This document shows positions 27,241 through 37,375 of a stretch of DNA of 64,000 bases, piece after piece (position 1 is the stretch's first letter; each line of letters starts with the position of its first letter). The translations under genes were made by a program, and so were the position numbers. The stretch covers positions 3,596,001-3,660,000 of the forward strand of contig NZ_CP013481.2 in assembly GCF_001465595.2 (NCBI RefSeq). The letters are read 5' to 3'. This stretch comes from Pandoraea apista. Its GTDB lineage: Bacteria > Pseudomonadota > Gammaproteobacteria > Burkholderiales > Burkholderiaceae. The notes under the pieces were generated by a model. The model saw nothing but the letters and a program-made list of their open reading frames with translations, was not told where the DNA came from and ran no database searches.

Positions 27241-27493
27241 CCGCGTAAGGCCCCGTATCCCATACGAGGTACGGCCGCCAGTGTATCGCACGGCTCGTCA
27301 AAAGGATCGGATTGCCACACGATCGGCGGGCAAGACGTGAGGCTGAAACGGTTGACGCTTACCACCGCCCAACGGCGCCGCCATCATCGATGGAGCGGCC
27401 CGCACGGCACAGCCGCACGCGCACTCGGCAGTGGGACGAAATGGGGTCGGCGTTGGCGTAACGTTGCGACTATCCCCCCTTTACTGCCTCATC

Positions 27494-28066
27494 ATGACGC
27501 TCAAATTCCGTAATCCGGCGAACGGCGATGTCGTCGAGATCACGTACATGTCGTGCGTCGCGGCATTCTTCCTCGGCCCGCTTTATCTGCTGGCCTACGG
27601 CTTCGCATGGCATGCGCTCATCTGGGTTGCCCTCGCCATCGGCCCTGCCCTGGTCTGGCGAGAATCGGTGCTGGCGATTTCTCTGCCGCTCACCTGCCTG
27701 CTCTATTCGCTGATCATTCACCCCATGCTCGTCGCCAGATTGCGTGCCAACGGCTGGGTGCCGACCTTTGACGATGCGGTCCCCGGCCCGGGCCAGCGCG
27801 GCTACGACGCCTATGGCGACGCGCCGAGCACCGGCCGCGCCAGCGCAGGCATGAGGCTCGCCCCCACATTGTCAACGCTTGGTACCGCGCACGAAGGCGG
27901 TAACGTCGGCGCGGCGCTCGCCGCCCAAAGTCCGGCAGCGGATGAGAGCGCGAGCCTGAGCCTGGCGGCTGACGAAAAGTCGTGCCCGTTCTGCGCCGAA
28001 ACGATCAAGCGTCAGGCGCTTCGCTGCCGCCACTGCCTGGCGAATCTGCCGGCAACATCGCAATAA
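27494..28066 (+). CDS. Small membrane protein with C-terminal zinc ribbon
   Basis: 190 residues. N terminus MTLKFRNPANGDVVEITYMS followed by two or three membrane helices (AAFFLGPLYLLAYGFAWHALIW, LAISLPLTCLLYSLII), a disordered Ala/Gly/Ser linker, then a zinc ribbon CPFC...CRHC at the end. The layout resembles DUF2628-like membrane proteins fused to the ribbon found in UPF0547-type proteins. Function unknown. Its last 62 bases overlap the 3' end of the LysR gene on the other strand, so the ribbon-coding bases are shared. Confidence 0.75.
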   Translation: MTLKFRNPANGDVVEITYMSCVAAFFLGPLYLLAYGFAWHALIWVALAIGPALVWRESVLAISLPLTCLLYSLIIHPMLVARLRANGWVPTFDDAVPGPGQRGYDAYGDAPSTGRASAGMRLAPTLSTLGTAHEGGNVGAALAAQSPAADESASLSLAADEKSCPFCAETIKRQALRCRHCLANLPATSQ

Positions 28067-28925
28067 ACCGGTCAAGCGCCGCCGAGCCGTGGTCCGCGCG
28101 ATAGGCCAGACTGATCGGCGCGTACGGCACCTCGCCATCGATCGGCCAGAAGCCCATTCCGGGCGTGCGAATCTGACTCACCGAGGCCGGCACCATCGAC
28201 ACGCCGAACCCCGCCGCCACCATTGGCACGATGGAGGTAATCTGCGGCGCCTCCTGCCCCAGCTTCGGACGGAAACCCGCCGCCTCGCAAGCCGCAATCG
28301 TGCGGTCGTACAACGCGGGACTAATTTCGCGGGGCAGCAAAATGAACTCGTCCTGAGAGAGCGCCGCAAGCGGCACACGTTCACGCGCGCACATGGCATG
28401 ACCGAGCGGCAGCACCAACACCATCGGTTCGTCGACCACCGGCACGCTTGCGATGCCCGGAGGCACTTCGAACGGTGTACGCACGAACGCGGCGTCGATG
28501 GCTTCGTTCACCAGGGCCGTCAACAGACTCGCCGTATTGCTCTGCTGCGGATGCAACTGCACGTCGGGATACTGCGCACGGAAGTCGCGAATCCACGCAG
28601 GAATGCGCGGCTCGAAGTAGGTCGCGCCGGCGAATCCGATACGAATCTGCCCCGCTTCGCCGCGCGAAATCTGCTCCATGCGACGCTTGACGCGCTCCAC
28701 CCGCGCCAGAATCTGCCGCGCTTCCGGCAAAAACGCCTCGCCAAGCTCCGTGAGCACCACGTCGCGAGGCAAGCGCACGAACAGCGGGCCGCCCAGTTCC
28801 GCTTCAAGCTGCCGGATCTGTAAGCTCAACGGCGGTTGCTGAATCCCGACACGCGCGGCAGCTCGCGTGAAATGACGCTCTTCGGCCACGGCAATGAAAT
28901 ATTGCAAATGCCGCAATTCCATCAC
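28005..28925 (-). CDS. LysR-family transcriptional regulator
   Basis: 306 residues. N-terminal HTH MELRHLQYFIAVAEERHFTRAAARVGIQQPPLSLQIRQLE is of the CatR/BenM-like subgroup (QQPPLS signature); a substrate-binding domain follows. Divergent from the CoA-transferase gene at 29116, with 190 bases between. Likely regulates that gene or responds to an aromatic or organic acid. The C-terminal 20 codons overlap the zinc-ribbon gene. Confidence 0.9.
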   Translation of the reverse strand: MMELRHLQYFIAVAEERHFTRAAARVGIQQPPLSLQIRQLEAELGGPLFVRLPRDVVLTELGEAFLPEARQILARVERVKRRMEQISRGEAGQIRIGFAGATYFEPRIPAWIRDFRAQYPDVQLHPQQSNTASLLTALVNEAIDAAFVRTPFEVPPGIASVPVVDEPMVLVLPLGHAMCARERVPLAALSQDEFILLPREISPALYDRTIAACEAAGFRPKLGQEAPQITSIVPMVAAGFGVSMVPASVSQIRTPGMGFWPIDGEVPYAPISLAYRADHGSAALDRFIAMLPADSPGSGGSEAPDA

Positions 28926-28994
28926 GACCCTCCTGTCAGCCCAGCGCCACCGGGCTTCGCATCATCAATACATAAAAAGTATGAAAACAACATG

Positions 28995-29009
28995 TTCAAT
29001 ATATTGGAA
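28995..29009. promoter_or_regulatory. Candidate LysR binding site
   Basis: TTCAATATATTGGAA: a 10-base perfect palindrome CAATATATTG flanked by TT and GAA, AT-rich in a GC-rich setting and midway between the divergent LysR and CoA-transferase genes. Assignment inferred. Confidence 0.45.
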
Positions 29010-29115
29010 ATGTAACCGATGGGTCAATACACTTCGAGTCAAGCGCTCAGGGCCGCATCGTAGGTCACTGCGCCAATAGATAGAGACTCGAATAAGAGAG
29101 ACGAGGAGCCTTACG

Positions 29116-30612
29116 ATGTTTGAAGACCGCATCCGCCTGGCGTCGCTACGCGACCGGGTGATGAGCGCCGACGACGCGGCAACGCTGGTTGGCGACGGCA
29201 TGGTGGTCGGCATGAGCGGGTTCACCCGCGCCGGCGACGCCAAGGACATGCCGATTGCGCTGGCCAGGCGGGCGAAGGCCCACCCGATGAAGATCACGCT
29301 GATCACCGGGGCATCGCTGGGGCACGATTCCGACAAGACACTCACCGAAGCCGGCGTCCTCGCCAAGCGCTTGCCGTTCCAGGTCGACACGACACTGCGC
29401 GGCGCGATCAATCGCGGCGAGGTGATGTTCGTCGACCAGCATCTCTCGGAGACCGTCGAATTTCTGCGTGCCGGCCAATTCGGCAAGCTCGACGTGGCCG
29501 TGATCGAGGCGGTCGCGATTACCGAAGACGGTGGGCTCGTGCCAAGTTCGTCGGTCGGCAATTCGGCGAGCTTCGCGATCCTCGCGGAAAAGGTCATCGT
29601 CGAGATCAACCTTGCGCAGCCGCTCGCCTTCGAAGGCATGCACGACATCTGGATCCCGGGCCAACGCCCGCACCGCACGCCGCTGCCCATCGTGGACGTG
29701 CGCGACCGGGTCGGCACGAACGTGGTGAAGATTGCGCCGGAGAAGATCGCCGCCATCGTCATTACCGACACGCCGGACAGCGCGTCCAATGCCTTGCCGG
29801 CCGATGCCGACACGCAACGCATTGCCGGCCATCTCATCGAATTCTTCCAGCACGAGGTGTCGCGAGGCCGGCTGCCGCGCACGCTGCCTGCGATTCAGTC
29901 GGGCATCGGCACCATTGCCAATGCGGTGCTCACGGGCTTCATCGACTCGCCGTTCGAAGACCTCACGATGTACTCGGAAGTGCTTCAGGACTCGACATTC
30001 GAACTGATGGATGCCGGCAAGATGGTATTCGCGTCGGGCTCGTCGATCACGGTGTCGCAGGCGGTGCAGGATCGCGTTTTCAAGCATCTGGAGCGCTATC
30101 GCGACAAGCTCGTGTTGCGTCCGCAGGAGGTCAGCAACCACCCGGAAGTCATTCGCCGGCTGGGATTGATTGCGTTGAACACCGCGCTTGAGGCAGACAT
30201 TTACGGCAACGTGAATTCCACGCATGTCGGCGGCACGCACATGATGAACGGCATTGGCGGATCAGGCGATTTTGCGCGCAATGCCCGCATGGCGATCTTC
30301 GCCACCAAGTCGATTGCCAAGGACGGCAAGATCTCGAGCATCGTCCCAATGGTGCCGCACGTCGATCACAACGAACACGACGTGGACATTATCGTGACGG
30401 AACAAGGTCTCGCCGATCTGCGCACGCTCGCTCCGCGTGAGCGCGTGAATCTGGTGATCGATCACTGCGCACACCCGAGCTATCGGGAAGTGCTGCGCGA
30501 CTATTACCGCGACGCACTGCGTTATGGCGGACAGACGCCGCACGCACTGGAACGCGCGTTCGACATGCACGTCAATTTGCGCGAGCGCGGTTCGATGCTG
30601 GCAGGGAAGTGA
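29116..30612 (+). CDS. Acetyl-CoA hydrolase/transferase family CoA-transferase
   Basis: 498 residues, the usual length of Cat1/ScpC/AarC-type enzymes, which move CoA between succinate and acetate or propionate. The catalytic glutamate segment NTALEADIYGNVNSTHVGG and the oxyanion-forming glycine-rich stretch MMNGIGGSGDFARNA are present. A purine-rich Shine-Dalgarno (GACGAGGAG) precedes the ATG. Single-gene unit divergent from a LysR gene and closed by a strong terminator. A succinyl/propionyl CoA-transferase would make biochemical sense with the 2-methylcitrate operon 26 kb away, but acyl specificity cannot be read from the sequence. Confidence 0.88.
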   Translation: MFEDRIRLASLRDRVMSADDAATLVGDGMVVGMSGFTRAGDAKDMPIALARRAKAHPMKITLITGASLGHDSDKTLTEAGVLAKRLPFQVDTTLRGAINRGEVMFVDQHLSETVEFLRAGQFGKLDVAVIEAVAITEDGGLVPSSSVGNSASFAILAEKVIVEINLAQPLAFEGMHDIWIPGQRPHRTPLPIVDVRDRVGTNVVKIAPEKIAAIVITDTPDSASNALPADADTQRIAGHLIEFFQHEVSRGRLPRTLPAIQSGIGTIANAVLTGFIDSPFEDLTMYSEVLQDSTFELMDAGKMVFASGSSITVSQAVQDRVFKHLERYRDKLVLRPQEVSNHPEVIRRLGLIALNTALEADIYGNVNSTHVGGTHMMNGIGGSGDFARNARMAIFATKSIAKDGKISSIVPMVPHVDHNEHDVDIIVTEQGLADLRTLAPRERVNLVIDHCAHPSYREVLRDYYRDALRYGGQTPHALERAFDMHVNLRERGSMLAGK

Positions 30613-30754
30613 CATCGGCGCCGGTCGCCGTCGCCGGGGGGCGGGCGGCCGGACGCCGATTGACCGGCATCGATGGCAAAGGTCGATGCCGGGGAGAACA
30701 TGGGACGCATGCGGTCCCGTGGGCCGAACGCTGGTGAGAGTGTTCAGGCATTCG

Positions 30755-30788
30755 CGGCTCGCCGGCATTGGCCGGCGAGCCGCCTTTT
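30755..30788 (+). terminator. Rho-independent terminator behind the CoA-transferase gene
   Basis: Twelve-base perfect stem CGGCTCGCCGGC / GCCGGCGAGCCG, loop ATTG, then CCTTTTAT. It lies between convergent genes. Confidence 0.85.
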
Positions 30789-30807
30789 ATGGCACGGCGA
30801 ACGCCGT

Positions 30808-32403
30808 TCAGGCCGACAGTCGCTGAGCGCGATGGCCCTGATTGGCGGCCCCTTCGAGCGTGAAGATCGACACCAGTTCGCGCAGCCCCCCTGACTGCGC
30901 CGCCATCGATTGTGCAGCGGCCGAGGCCTCCTCCACCAACGCGGCGTTCTGCTGCGTCACGGTATCCATCTGCATGACAGCCTGATTGACCTGTTCGATG
31001 CCGGTGCGTTGCTCGGTAGACGCTGCGGCGATCTCCGCCATCAGATCGGTCACGCGCTTGACGGCATGAACGACCTCGTCCATCGTGCTGCCCGCTTCGG
31101 CAACCAGCTTTGCGCCCTCGCTGACCTGGCGCGTCGACGCGTCGATCAACTCCTTGATCTCCTTCGCCGCATTGGCGCTGCGCTGGGCGAGCGTGCGCAC
31201 TTCGCCCGCGACCACCGCAAAGCCCCGGCCTTGTTCTCCGGCACGCGCAGCTTCCACGGCAGCATTGAGTGCCAGAATGTTGGTCTGGAACGCAATGCCT
31301 TCGATCACGCTCGTGATATCCGACACACGGGCCGAGCCCTCCGAGATCTCACGCATCGTCTCGACGACCTGACGCACCACGGCACCCCCACGTTGCGCGA
31401 TATGCGACGCGTTGGTGGCGAGCACGTTGCCCTGCTCCGCGTTGTCGGCATTCTGCTTGACCGTGGTGGTCAGTTCCTCCATGCTCGCCGCCGTTTCCTC
31501 GAGCGACGCCGCCTGCTGTTCGGTGCGCGACGACAGGTCGGTATTGCCTGCGGCGATCTGAGCCGAACCGGTCGCAATGCTCTCGCTGGTGTTACGTACT
31601 TGCCCCACGACCTGCGCCAGCTTCGTGTTCATATCGCGCAACGACCCCAGCAATTGCGCCAGTTCGTCTTTTCCGTGCACTTCGATACGCGAACTGAGAT
31701 CGCCACGTGCCACCGTCTCAGCGATATCCACGCAGCGGCCAATCGGCACCGTAATCGAGCGGGTAATCACCAGCGCGATGACGACATTCACGACCAGCGA
31801 TAACAGGATCAGCACGACGGTGGCAATAAATGCCGTGTGGTAATTGTTCGCCGCCGCCTCGCTCGCCGTCAGCGCACCGGCGCGGTTCACCGCCACATGT
31901 TCCTTGAGTCTGTCGCTGAGCTCCGCGAACCGCTTGACGGCGTCGGTCATCACGAGCGTGCGTGCCTGCTCCTTCCCCGCGTCATCACCCTTTTCCAGCT
32001 CGGCGGCGCGGTTGTCGACCTCGAGGTAGCTCGTCCATGCGGCACGCACCGCGTCATACGCGCGACGGTCTTCGTCCGACGCCACCAGGCTGTTGTAGCT
32101 GTCGAGCGTCTTGTTCATCAGATCGATAGATGCCAGACGCTTTTTCGTTTCGTCCGCCCGTGTGCTATCCACGGTGGTGAGCAGCATGGCGAGCGAGGCC
32201 CGGCGCGCCCCGTTGGCCGCGACCTGCGCAGTCCCCAGCGTCTGCACGCTGGGCAGCCAGTTGTCGGCCAGGTCGCGCGTGCCGTCATAAATACGCGACG
32301 CCTGGAACACCGCCATGCCCCCCACGATGCAAAGCAGGATCAACGTGATGGCAAATCCGATGGTCAATCGTGTGCCGATTTTCAGACTACCCAAGAACTT
32401 CAT
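30808..32403 (-). CDS. Methyl-accepting chemotaxis protein (four-helix-bundle sensor)
   Basis: 531 residues. Helix 1 ([25 protein letters not shown]), periplasmic four-helix bundle about 40-190, helix 2, HAMP ([26 protein letters not shown]), then the signalling domain with the invariant hairpin [35 protein letters not shown] (quoted in parts) and methylation helices ([21 protein letters not shown]). No CheR-tethering pentapeptide at the C terminus. The frame opens at 32499, but GGAG before the ATG at 32403 fixes the start. Ligand unknown. Convergent with the CoA-transferase gene. Confidence 0.92.
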   Translation of the reverse strand: MKFLGSLKIGTRLTIGFAITLILLCIVGGMAVFQASRIYDGTRDLADNWLPSVQTLGTAQVAANGARRASLAMLLTTVDSTRADETKKRLASIDLMNKTLDSYNSLVASDEDRRAYDAVRAAWTSYLEVDNRAAELEKGDDAGKEQARTLVMTDAVKRFAELSDRLKEHVAVNRAGALTASEAAANNYHTAFIATVVLILLSLVVNVVIALVITRSITVPIGRCVDIAETVARGDLSSRIEVHGKDELAQLLGSLRDMNTKLAQVVGQVRNTSESIATGSAQIAAGNTDLSSRTEQQAASLEETAASMEELTTTVKQNADNAEQGNVLATNASHIAQRGGAVVRQVVETMREISEGSARVSDITSVIEGIAFQTNILALNAAVEAARAGEQGRGFAVVAGEVRTLAQRSANAAKEIKELIDASTRQVSEGAKLVAEAGSTMDEVVHAVKRVTDLMAEIAAASTEQRTGIEQVNQAVMQMDTVTQQNAALVEEASAAAQSMAAQSGGLRELVSIFTLEGAANQGHRAQRLSA

Positions 32404-32673
32404 GCCCGCTCCCATATGCGATAAAACACCAACAATCGCATGGCATAACGGGAAACCATTCAACAAACTTGAGCCAATAAACCCTTGATTCTCACGCAAT
32501 GGCTTTCAAATTATTTCAAGCCCCCCCAAAAAACAGACACATAACGGCATTGATTCCGACGTCGGTTTTACAAAGCAAACCGATAACTTTCGAATCATTA
32601 AAAATATCCATTGAAATATATTTATTCGTCTATTTGCGCGAATATCAGTGTCGTCTCGCACAGTCGGCGTTAC

Positions 32674-33030
32674 TCACTTGCTCGCGCCGTCGAAGGGGGC
32701 CGGATGCACCGTAGCCAGATCGATATCATCGATACAGCGCACATTGACAGCAGCCATTTTTGCACCGTCCGGCATCTCGCCGAATGCAAATGCTTCGACA
32801 CCGCATGTCGGGCAGAACTGGTGACGAATAATGTGTTTGTTGAAAAGATATTCCTTTGCTTTCCCAACGCCCGCCGTTTGCGAGAATTCCGCAATCGGAG
32901 AAAAAGCGAGAATCAATCCACGTTTTTTGCAAATTGAACAGTTGCACGCAATTGTTTTGGACAGATCAATATTCGCAGTGAATCGCAAATCACCGCAATG
33001 GCATCCGCCAGAGTATTGCTGATTAGCCAT
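32674..33030 (-). CDS. GFA/CENP-V-family zinc protein
   Basis: 118 residues. Cysteine signatures of the glutathione-dependent formaldehyde-activating (GFA) fold: GGCHCG near the start, CNCSIC, and FCPTCGVEAF. These bind two zinc ions. The family includes Gfa, which speeds S-hydroxymethylglutathione formation, but many members have no known role. AGGAG lies before the ATG at 33030; the frame opens further upstream without a ribosome site. It sits alone between two chemoreceptor genes. Confidence 0.85.
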   Translation of the reverse strand: MANQQYSGGCHCGDLRFTANIDLSKTIACNCSICKKRGLILAFSPIAEFSQTAGVGKAKEYLFNKHIIRHQFCPTCGVEAFAFGEMPDGAKMAAVNVRCIDDIDLATVHPAPFDGASK

Positions 33031-33213
33031 GGCCCGTCTCCTGATGATGTGGGAACTTGGCCGGCGGGAATCGAATTTGCGAAATCTGCGAGAAGACGCC
33101 CGCCGGATGTGCGGCCTATTGTGCGACAGAATCCGGCGGGCGGTAGCCCACGCCAATGGCGCAGGCTTCGCTCAGGAGGGAGGTGAAACGTGGGGAGGAA
33201 GTAAGACGCAGGC

Positions 33214-35100
33214 TCAGGCGGCCATGGCCGGTTCGTCGCGATACGGGTCGCGCGAGCCTTGGGAGTGGCTGCGAACCACAGTCTCGCCGTGGCGGCTGTG
33301 TTCGCGCAGTTGAAACAACGCCACCGTATCGGCGAGATTGCGCGCCTGTTCGCTGAGCATTGCCGAGGCTGCCGCAGACTCCTCCACCAATGCCGCGTTC
33401 TGCTGCGTCGACTGATCCATCTCCGCCACGCTGCGATCGATCTGGCTGATACCGGTGCTTTGCTCCGTCATGGCGCTGTGGATCTCACCGATCAGACGGC
33501 GCACGCGCGAAATGCCGTCAACGATGTCGCCCATCGTGTTGCCTGCGGCCTGCACACGTTGCGTGCCGCTCTTGACGTTCTGCACCGATGCTTCGATGAG
33601 CGTCTTGATCTCTTGCGCAGCCGCGGCGCTGCGTTGCGCCAGCGTGCGCACTTCGCCGGCAACCACGGCGAAACCACGGCCCTGCTCGCCCGCGCGGGCG
33701 GCTTCGACCGCTGCATTCAGCGCGAGAATGTTCGTCTGGAAGGCAATGCCGTCGATCACGCTGATGATCTCGGTAATCCGCTCCGACGATTGGGCGATTT
33801 CGCTCATCGTCGTGACGGCCCCTGTCACGACTTCACCGCCGCGCGCGGCCGCCTCGCTGGCGTCGTTGGCCAGACGGGTCGCGTGCTCTGCCGCTTCGGC
33901 CGTCTGCTTGACGCTGGCAGTCAGTTCGGTCAGCGCCGCCGACGTCTCCTGCAACGTGCCTGCCGAGGCTTCGGTGCGTTGCGACAGATCGCGGTTGCCC
34001 ATCTCGATCTCGCTCGTTGCGGAGGTCATGCCATGCACGCCGGCGCGCACGTCGATCATGACCGTGCTGATCTTGTCCACGAATGCATTGAACGAACGCG
34101 AAATCTGTGCGACTTCATCGTGACCGACGACATCGAGGCGTCGCGTGAGATCGCCACCGCCCGAACCAATGGTATCCATCGCGTCGCGTACTTGCGACAG
34201 ACGGCGGAATGCCTGTGACGTGAAGAAGCTCGCGATACCGATGGCACACAGCGTGAGTACGATCAGCGTAATGATCGTGGCGCTCAGCACCTGCGACAGA
34301 CCTGCCGTCGCTTCGGCCTTGTCGAGAGCCACGACGAAGAGCCAGTCGGTACCCGGCACCGGCTGCACCTTGAGCAGTTTCTCGGCACCGCTGAGATCGA
34401 CTTCCATCGGCTCGGTGGCGCGCTCCAGACGCGCTAGCGCCTCGGGCGTCAGCGACGGAGCCAGATCGCTCGACTGCTTGAGCATGAGCTTCTCGTCAGG
34501 GTGAGCGATCACCAGACCGTCGCGCGACACAACGAACGCGAGGCTCGACGGCGTGGGATGCACGGCCTTGACGACTTCCTGCACGGCATCGAGCGGCACG
34601 GCGCCGCTCACGGCCCCGAGCGTCTGCCCGTCGCGCAGAATCGGCGCAGCAAACGAGACGTAAAGCTTGCCCGAGGCGATATCGGCGTATGGCTTCACGA
34701 CCGTCAGCTTGCCCGCGCCCGTGGCGCCCTTGTACCAGGGGCGCGCCGTCGGATCGTAATCGGGCGGCGTGGGACCGCTGGAGAAATACGACTTGTCGCT
34801 CCAGCCAATGCTGGAAATCGGAAAGCCGTTTGTGGCGCCGAGCAGTTTGGTGAGCGCCACGCCCTGCTCGCCCTTTTCAACGGCGGCGGCGGTGCCCACG
34901 ACCGATTGGCCCTTGGCCGCCGCCCAACGTTCCACGGCGAGCGTGTTGCCGCGCGCCACGGCGTCGAGCGTGTTGGCGATGGTCGACATCATGCTGCTGC
35001 GCACGATGACATATGTGGTAATGCCGGAGAGGATCAGTGCACCAATAACGGTGGCACACGCGATCAGAATGATGCGTGTTCTAAGCGAAGATACTGTCAT
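33214..35100 (-). CDS. Methyl-accepting chemotaxis protein (dCache sensor)
   Basis: 628 residues. Helix 1 ([24 protein letters not shown]), a large periplasmic dCache_1 domain about 35-270, helix 2, HAMP, and the MCP signalling hairpin ([20 protein letters not shown]). In the membrane-distal module [16 protein letters not shown] and a later VPLD look like the Y...RxWY...Y.D...D pattern of amino-acid-binding dCache domains, so an amino-acid ligand is likely. The C-terminal tail is basic and lacks a CheR pentapeptide. A FliA-type promoter lies about 100 bases upstream. Confidence 0.92.
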   Translation of the reverse strand: MTVSSLRTRIILIACATVIGALILSGITTYVIVRSSMMSTIANTLDAVARGNTLAVERWAAAKGQSVVGTAAAVEKGEQGVALTKLLGATNGFPISSIGWSDKSYFSSGPTPPDYDPTARPWYKGATGAGKLTVVKPYADIASGKLYVSFAAPILRDGQTLGAVSGAVPLDAVQEVVKAVHPTPSSLAFVVSRDGLVIAHPDEKLMLKQSSDLAPSLTPEALARLERATEPMEVDLSGAEKLLKVQPVPGTDWLFVVALDKAEATAGLSQVLSATIITLIVLTLCAIGIASFFTSQAFRRLSQVRDAMDTIGSGGGDLTRRLDVVGHDEVAQISRSFNAFVDKISTVMIDVRAGVHGMTSATSEIEMGNRDLSQRTEASAGTLQETSAALTELTASVKQTAEAAEHATRLANDASEAAARGGEVVTGAVTTMSEIAQSSERITEIISVIDGIAFQTNILALNAAVEAARAGEQGRGFAVVAGEVRTLAQRSAAAAQEIKTLIEASVQNVKSGTQRVQAAGNTMGDIVDGISRVRRLIGEIHSAMTEQSTGISQIDRSVAEMDQSTQQNAALVEESAAASAMLSEQARNLADTVALFQLREHSRHGETVVRSHSQGSRDPYRDEPAMAA

Positions 35101-35195
35101 GCTGTCTGGACAGGCAGGCCTGCGGCTAGGGGGGTCAAAAGACAGGATCCGGCGCCCAGGCCACCGGCTCCACGAGGTGGGGTTCCACCCTCTGA

Positions 35196-35222
35196 CTTAC
35201 GGCTCGCGCCGGCAGAACTTTA
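35196..35222 (-). promoter_or_regulatory. sigma-28 (FliA) promoter of the dCache chemoreceptor
   Basis: On the minus strand: TAAAGTTC-N11-GCCGTAAG, against the FliA consensus TAAAGTTT-N11-GCCGATAA; seven of eight -35 bases and the GCCG of the -10 match, at exact spacing. The leader to the ATG would be about 90 bases. Confidence 0.75.
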
Positions 35223-35514
35223 GGTGTTAACCCGAAATTGAAATGAAATGTTGCCGGCGTTAGTGCAGACCCATCGGATCCCTAAGATTACGGCATGCAG
35301 ATCACTGCCACCGTGAGACGAGGGTTACAGCTTGGAATTTTCGGCTACGGCAGAAAAATTGTCGGGCGTCAGTCCGGAATGGGACGGTGACGGCGCCGAT
35401 GCCAACGCGGCGAGAAGCACGCACCAGTCGTCATGGACAACGAAGCGTCAGGGAACAGAAACATGTAAAACGGGAAATGCGCCCCCACGATGAGGCGCCC
35501 GATCGACATCGATG
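35223..35514. other. Intergenic region, nothing recognised
   Basis: About 290 bases between the FliA promoter and the 3' end of the GntR gene. No gene and no clear terminator for gntR; short open frames only. Confidence 0.4.
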
Positions 35515-36225
35515 TCAGTCGTTAGCCGCAGCTTCGGCTTCCGTCTGCTCGATGGCCTTGACGATGATGCGCAGCGTGGCGTCGAGGTGGTCTTCCGTGT
35601 GGCGCCGGGTGGCTGCCACGTCGCGTGCCCGATATTCGTCGAGCATCTTCTGATGTTCCTGGTTGCTCACGTCGACGTGCACGGGGCGCATATAGAGCGA
35701 CAGAGCAATATAAGGACCCGAGGCATCGCGCAAGGTCTTAATCAGGTGCGCGAGACGCGAATTGTCCTGCGACGCCCAAAGCGCCGCATGAAACGCCTGA
35801 TTCAGTTCGGTCCATTTGGCGACGTCCGTCGTCGCCAGCATCTCGGCGTGCAACGCCTGCGCCCGTGCAATGTCCTCCTCCCGGATCGTGGCCATCGCTT
35901 GCTCGGCCATCATCGGTTCGAGGGTTTTCCGCAAACGATACAGCTCGTTGACGTCGTCGATCGTGAGACCACGCACCACGGCACCGCGATGGACGTCGAA
36001 AAACACCAGCCCCTCGGACACCAGCGTGCGCAGCGCTTCGCGCACAGGCGTCGTCGACATCTCGAGACGGCGCGCGAGATCATCCTGCCGAAGGCGGTCC
36101 CCCGCCTTCAACTTCCCTTGGAGAATCTCGGTACGCAGTGTCTCGATGGCATATTGATATGCCGTGAGCCGGCGACGGCCAGACGCGCCAGTCGTGCCGG
36201 ACACGCTGGCAGATGCGGAGGACAT
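35515..36225 (-). CDS. GntR-family regulator, FCD subfamily
   Basis: 236 residues. N-terminal winged helix (IETLRTEILQGKLKAGDRLRQDDLARRLEMSTTPVREALRTL) and an all-helical FCD effector domain with metal-ligand candidates (LNQAFHAAL, HTEDHLD). The ATG at 36225 is preferred; a TTG at 36234 would add three residues. Same strand as the asparaginase gene and 27 bases after it, so the two form an operon divergent from the MFS transporter at 37376. Probably represses both arms until its ligand is present. Confidence 0.88.
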   Translation of the reverse strand: MSSASASVSGTTGASGRRRLTAYQYAIETLRTEILQGKLKAGDRLRQDDLARRLEMSTTPVREALRTLVSEGLVFFDVHRGAVVRGLTIDDVNELYRLRKTLEPMMAEQAMATIREEDIARAQALHAEMLATTDVAKWTELNQAFHAALWASQDNSRLAHLIKTLRDASGPYIALSLYMRPVHVDVSNQEHQKMLDEYRARDVAATRRHTEDHLDATLRIIVKAIEQTEAEAAAND

Positions 36226-36252
36226 GCTTTTCAATGGGGTGCCGTGTGTAGA

Positions 36253-37263
36253 TTATTGACGCGTGAGTTTACTCCAATTTGCCAGTGCGTCTCCCACCGC
36301 ACCGGGCGCAACGCCCGAGGCCAGCAACGCCGTTACCAGCAAGCGCGCCTTGAGCGGCGAGAGCCATCCGCAAAGGTGAGCACCGCGTCGGGCGAGATCG
36401 ATTTCCGCCCCGACATAACCGTAAGTCCGCGATGCCGTCGATCCGCCTGCTGCACGGCTGGCGATCACCACAGGAACCTGCGCCGCCAGCGGGCCAATGC
36501 GCTCGGCGAATCCGAATGAAACGTGGCCCGCGCCTTGCGCCGCGATCACAACAGCTTCATAGCCCCCCTTGAGCGCCATCTCCGCCAGTTCACCGTCGTC
36601 GCCCAACACGGCCGTCACCATCGCCACTTTGGGCCAGGCGCGCACGGGGCGCGCCAATGGTTGCGGGCGTGTCTGCCGGGCGTGGAAAAACGTTGGACAT
36701 CCCTCGACGAGACGCGCCGCAACCCCGCCGTCGAGCGACACAAACGCCTGCACCGCCAGCGCATCGCCCTTGCTCACCCAACGCGCGTAATGCGCCGTGT
36801 CGTTCATCACCACAAGGACGCCACGCCCAATGCTGTCGGGGTGCACCGCCGTGCGTACCGCCGCCAGCAGATTGGCAGGACCGTCGGCCCCCGCCGCCTG
36901 AGGCGCCCGCATGGCGCCGGTAAGGATCAGCGGCGCCGGCAGCTTCCAGAACAGATCCAGCAGGAACGCCGTTTCCTCAAGCGTATCGGTGCCCTGCGTG
37001 AGCACCACGCCGCTGGCACCGTCGGCCACCTGCTGTTCGGCCCACGTGAGCGCGTCCATCAGGTCGCCATAGCCGAGTGAAGCGCTGGGCAATTGGCGAA
37101 GCGACGTCGTCTTGATGGTCGCGACCTCGGACAAACCGGGGACAGAGCGGGCCAGTTGCGTGGCGTCGAGTGTCGGCACAACGCCGCCGGCTGCGTCTGA
37201 CGGGGTCATGCTGATCGTGCCGCCAAGCGAGGCGACGGCAACCACGGGAAGCGAATTGGACAT
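36253..37263 (-). CDS. Asparaginase
   Basis: 336 residues. Both threonine motifs are present: ASLGGTISM near the start and VVLTQGTDTLEETAF near residue 90, with the lysine of the active-site triad likely in RWVSKGDA. Hydrolyses L-asparagine or a related amide to the acid and ammonia. No signal peptide, so cytoplasmic. The frame opens upstream at 37377, but MSNSLPVVAVASLGG is the right start. First gene of an asparaginase-gntR unit. The paired transporter is not of a known asparagine family, so the true substrate may be another amide. Confidence 0.88.
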   Translation of the reverse strand: MSNSLPVVAVASLGGTISMTPSDAAGGVVPTLDATQLARSVPGLSEVATIKTTSLRQLPSASLGYGDLMDALTWAEQQVADGASGVVLTQGTDTLEETAFLLDLFWKLPAPLILTGAMRAPQAAGADGPANLLAAVRTAVHPDSIGRGVLVVMNDTAHYARWVSKGDALAVQAFVSLDGGVAARLVEGCPTFFHARQTRPQPLARPVRAWPKVAMVTAVLGDDGELAEMALKGGYEAVVIAAQGAGHVSFGFAERIGPLAAQVPVVIASRAAGGSTASRTYGYVGAEIDLARRGAHLCGWLSPLKARLLVTALLASGVAPGAVGDALANWSKLTRQ

Positions 37264-37291
37264 GGTGGGCAGGTTTTTGATTTCAGTTGAT

Positions 37292-37304
37292 ATGCATTGT
37301 GCAT
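37292..37304. promoter_or_regulatory. Candidate GntR operator
   Basis: ATGCA-TTG-TGCAT, a perfect short palindrome followed by a TATATATAA tract, in the 112-base gap between the divergent asparaginase and MFS genes. Its size and symmetry fit FCD-type GntR sites; assignment inferred. Confidence 0.5.
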
Positions 37305-37375
37305 TATATATAATCGACAATCGTTTGCGAAGGGCATCGGGTGCTTCGCAGAGACCCCAACACTTAGGAGACGTC

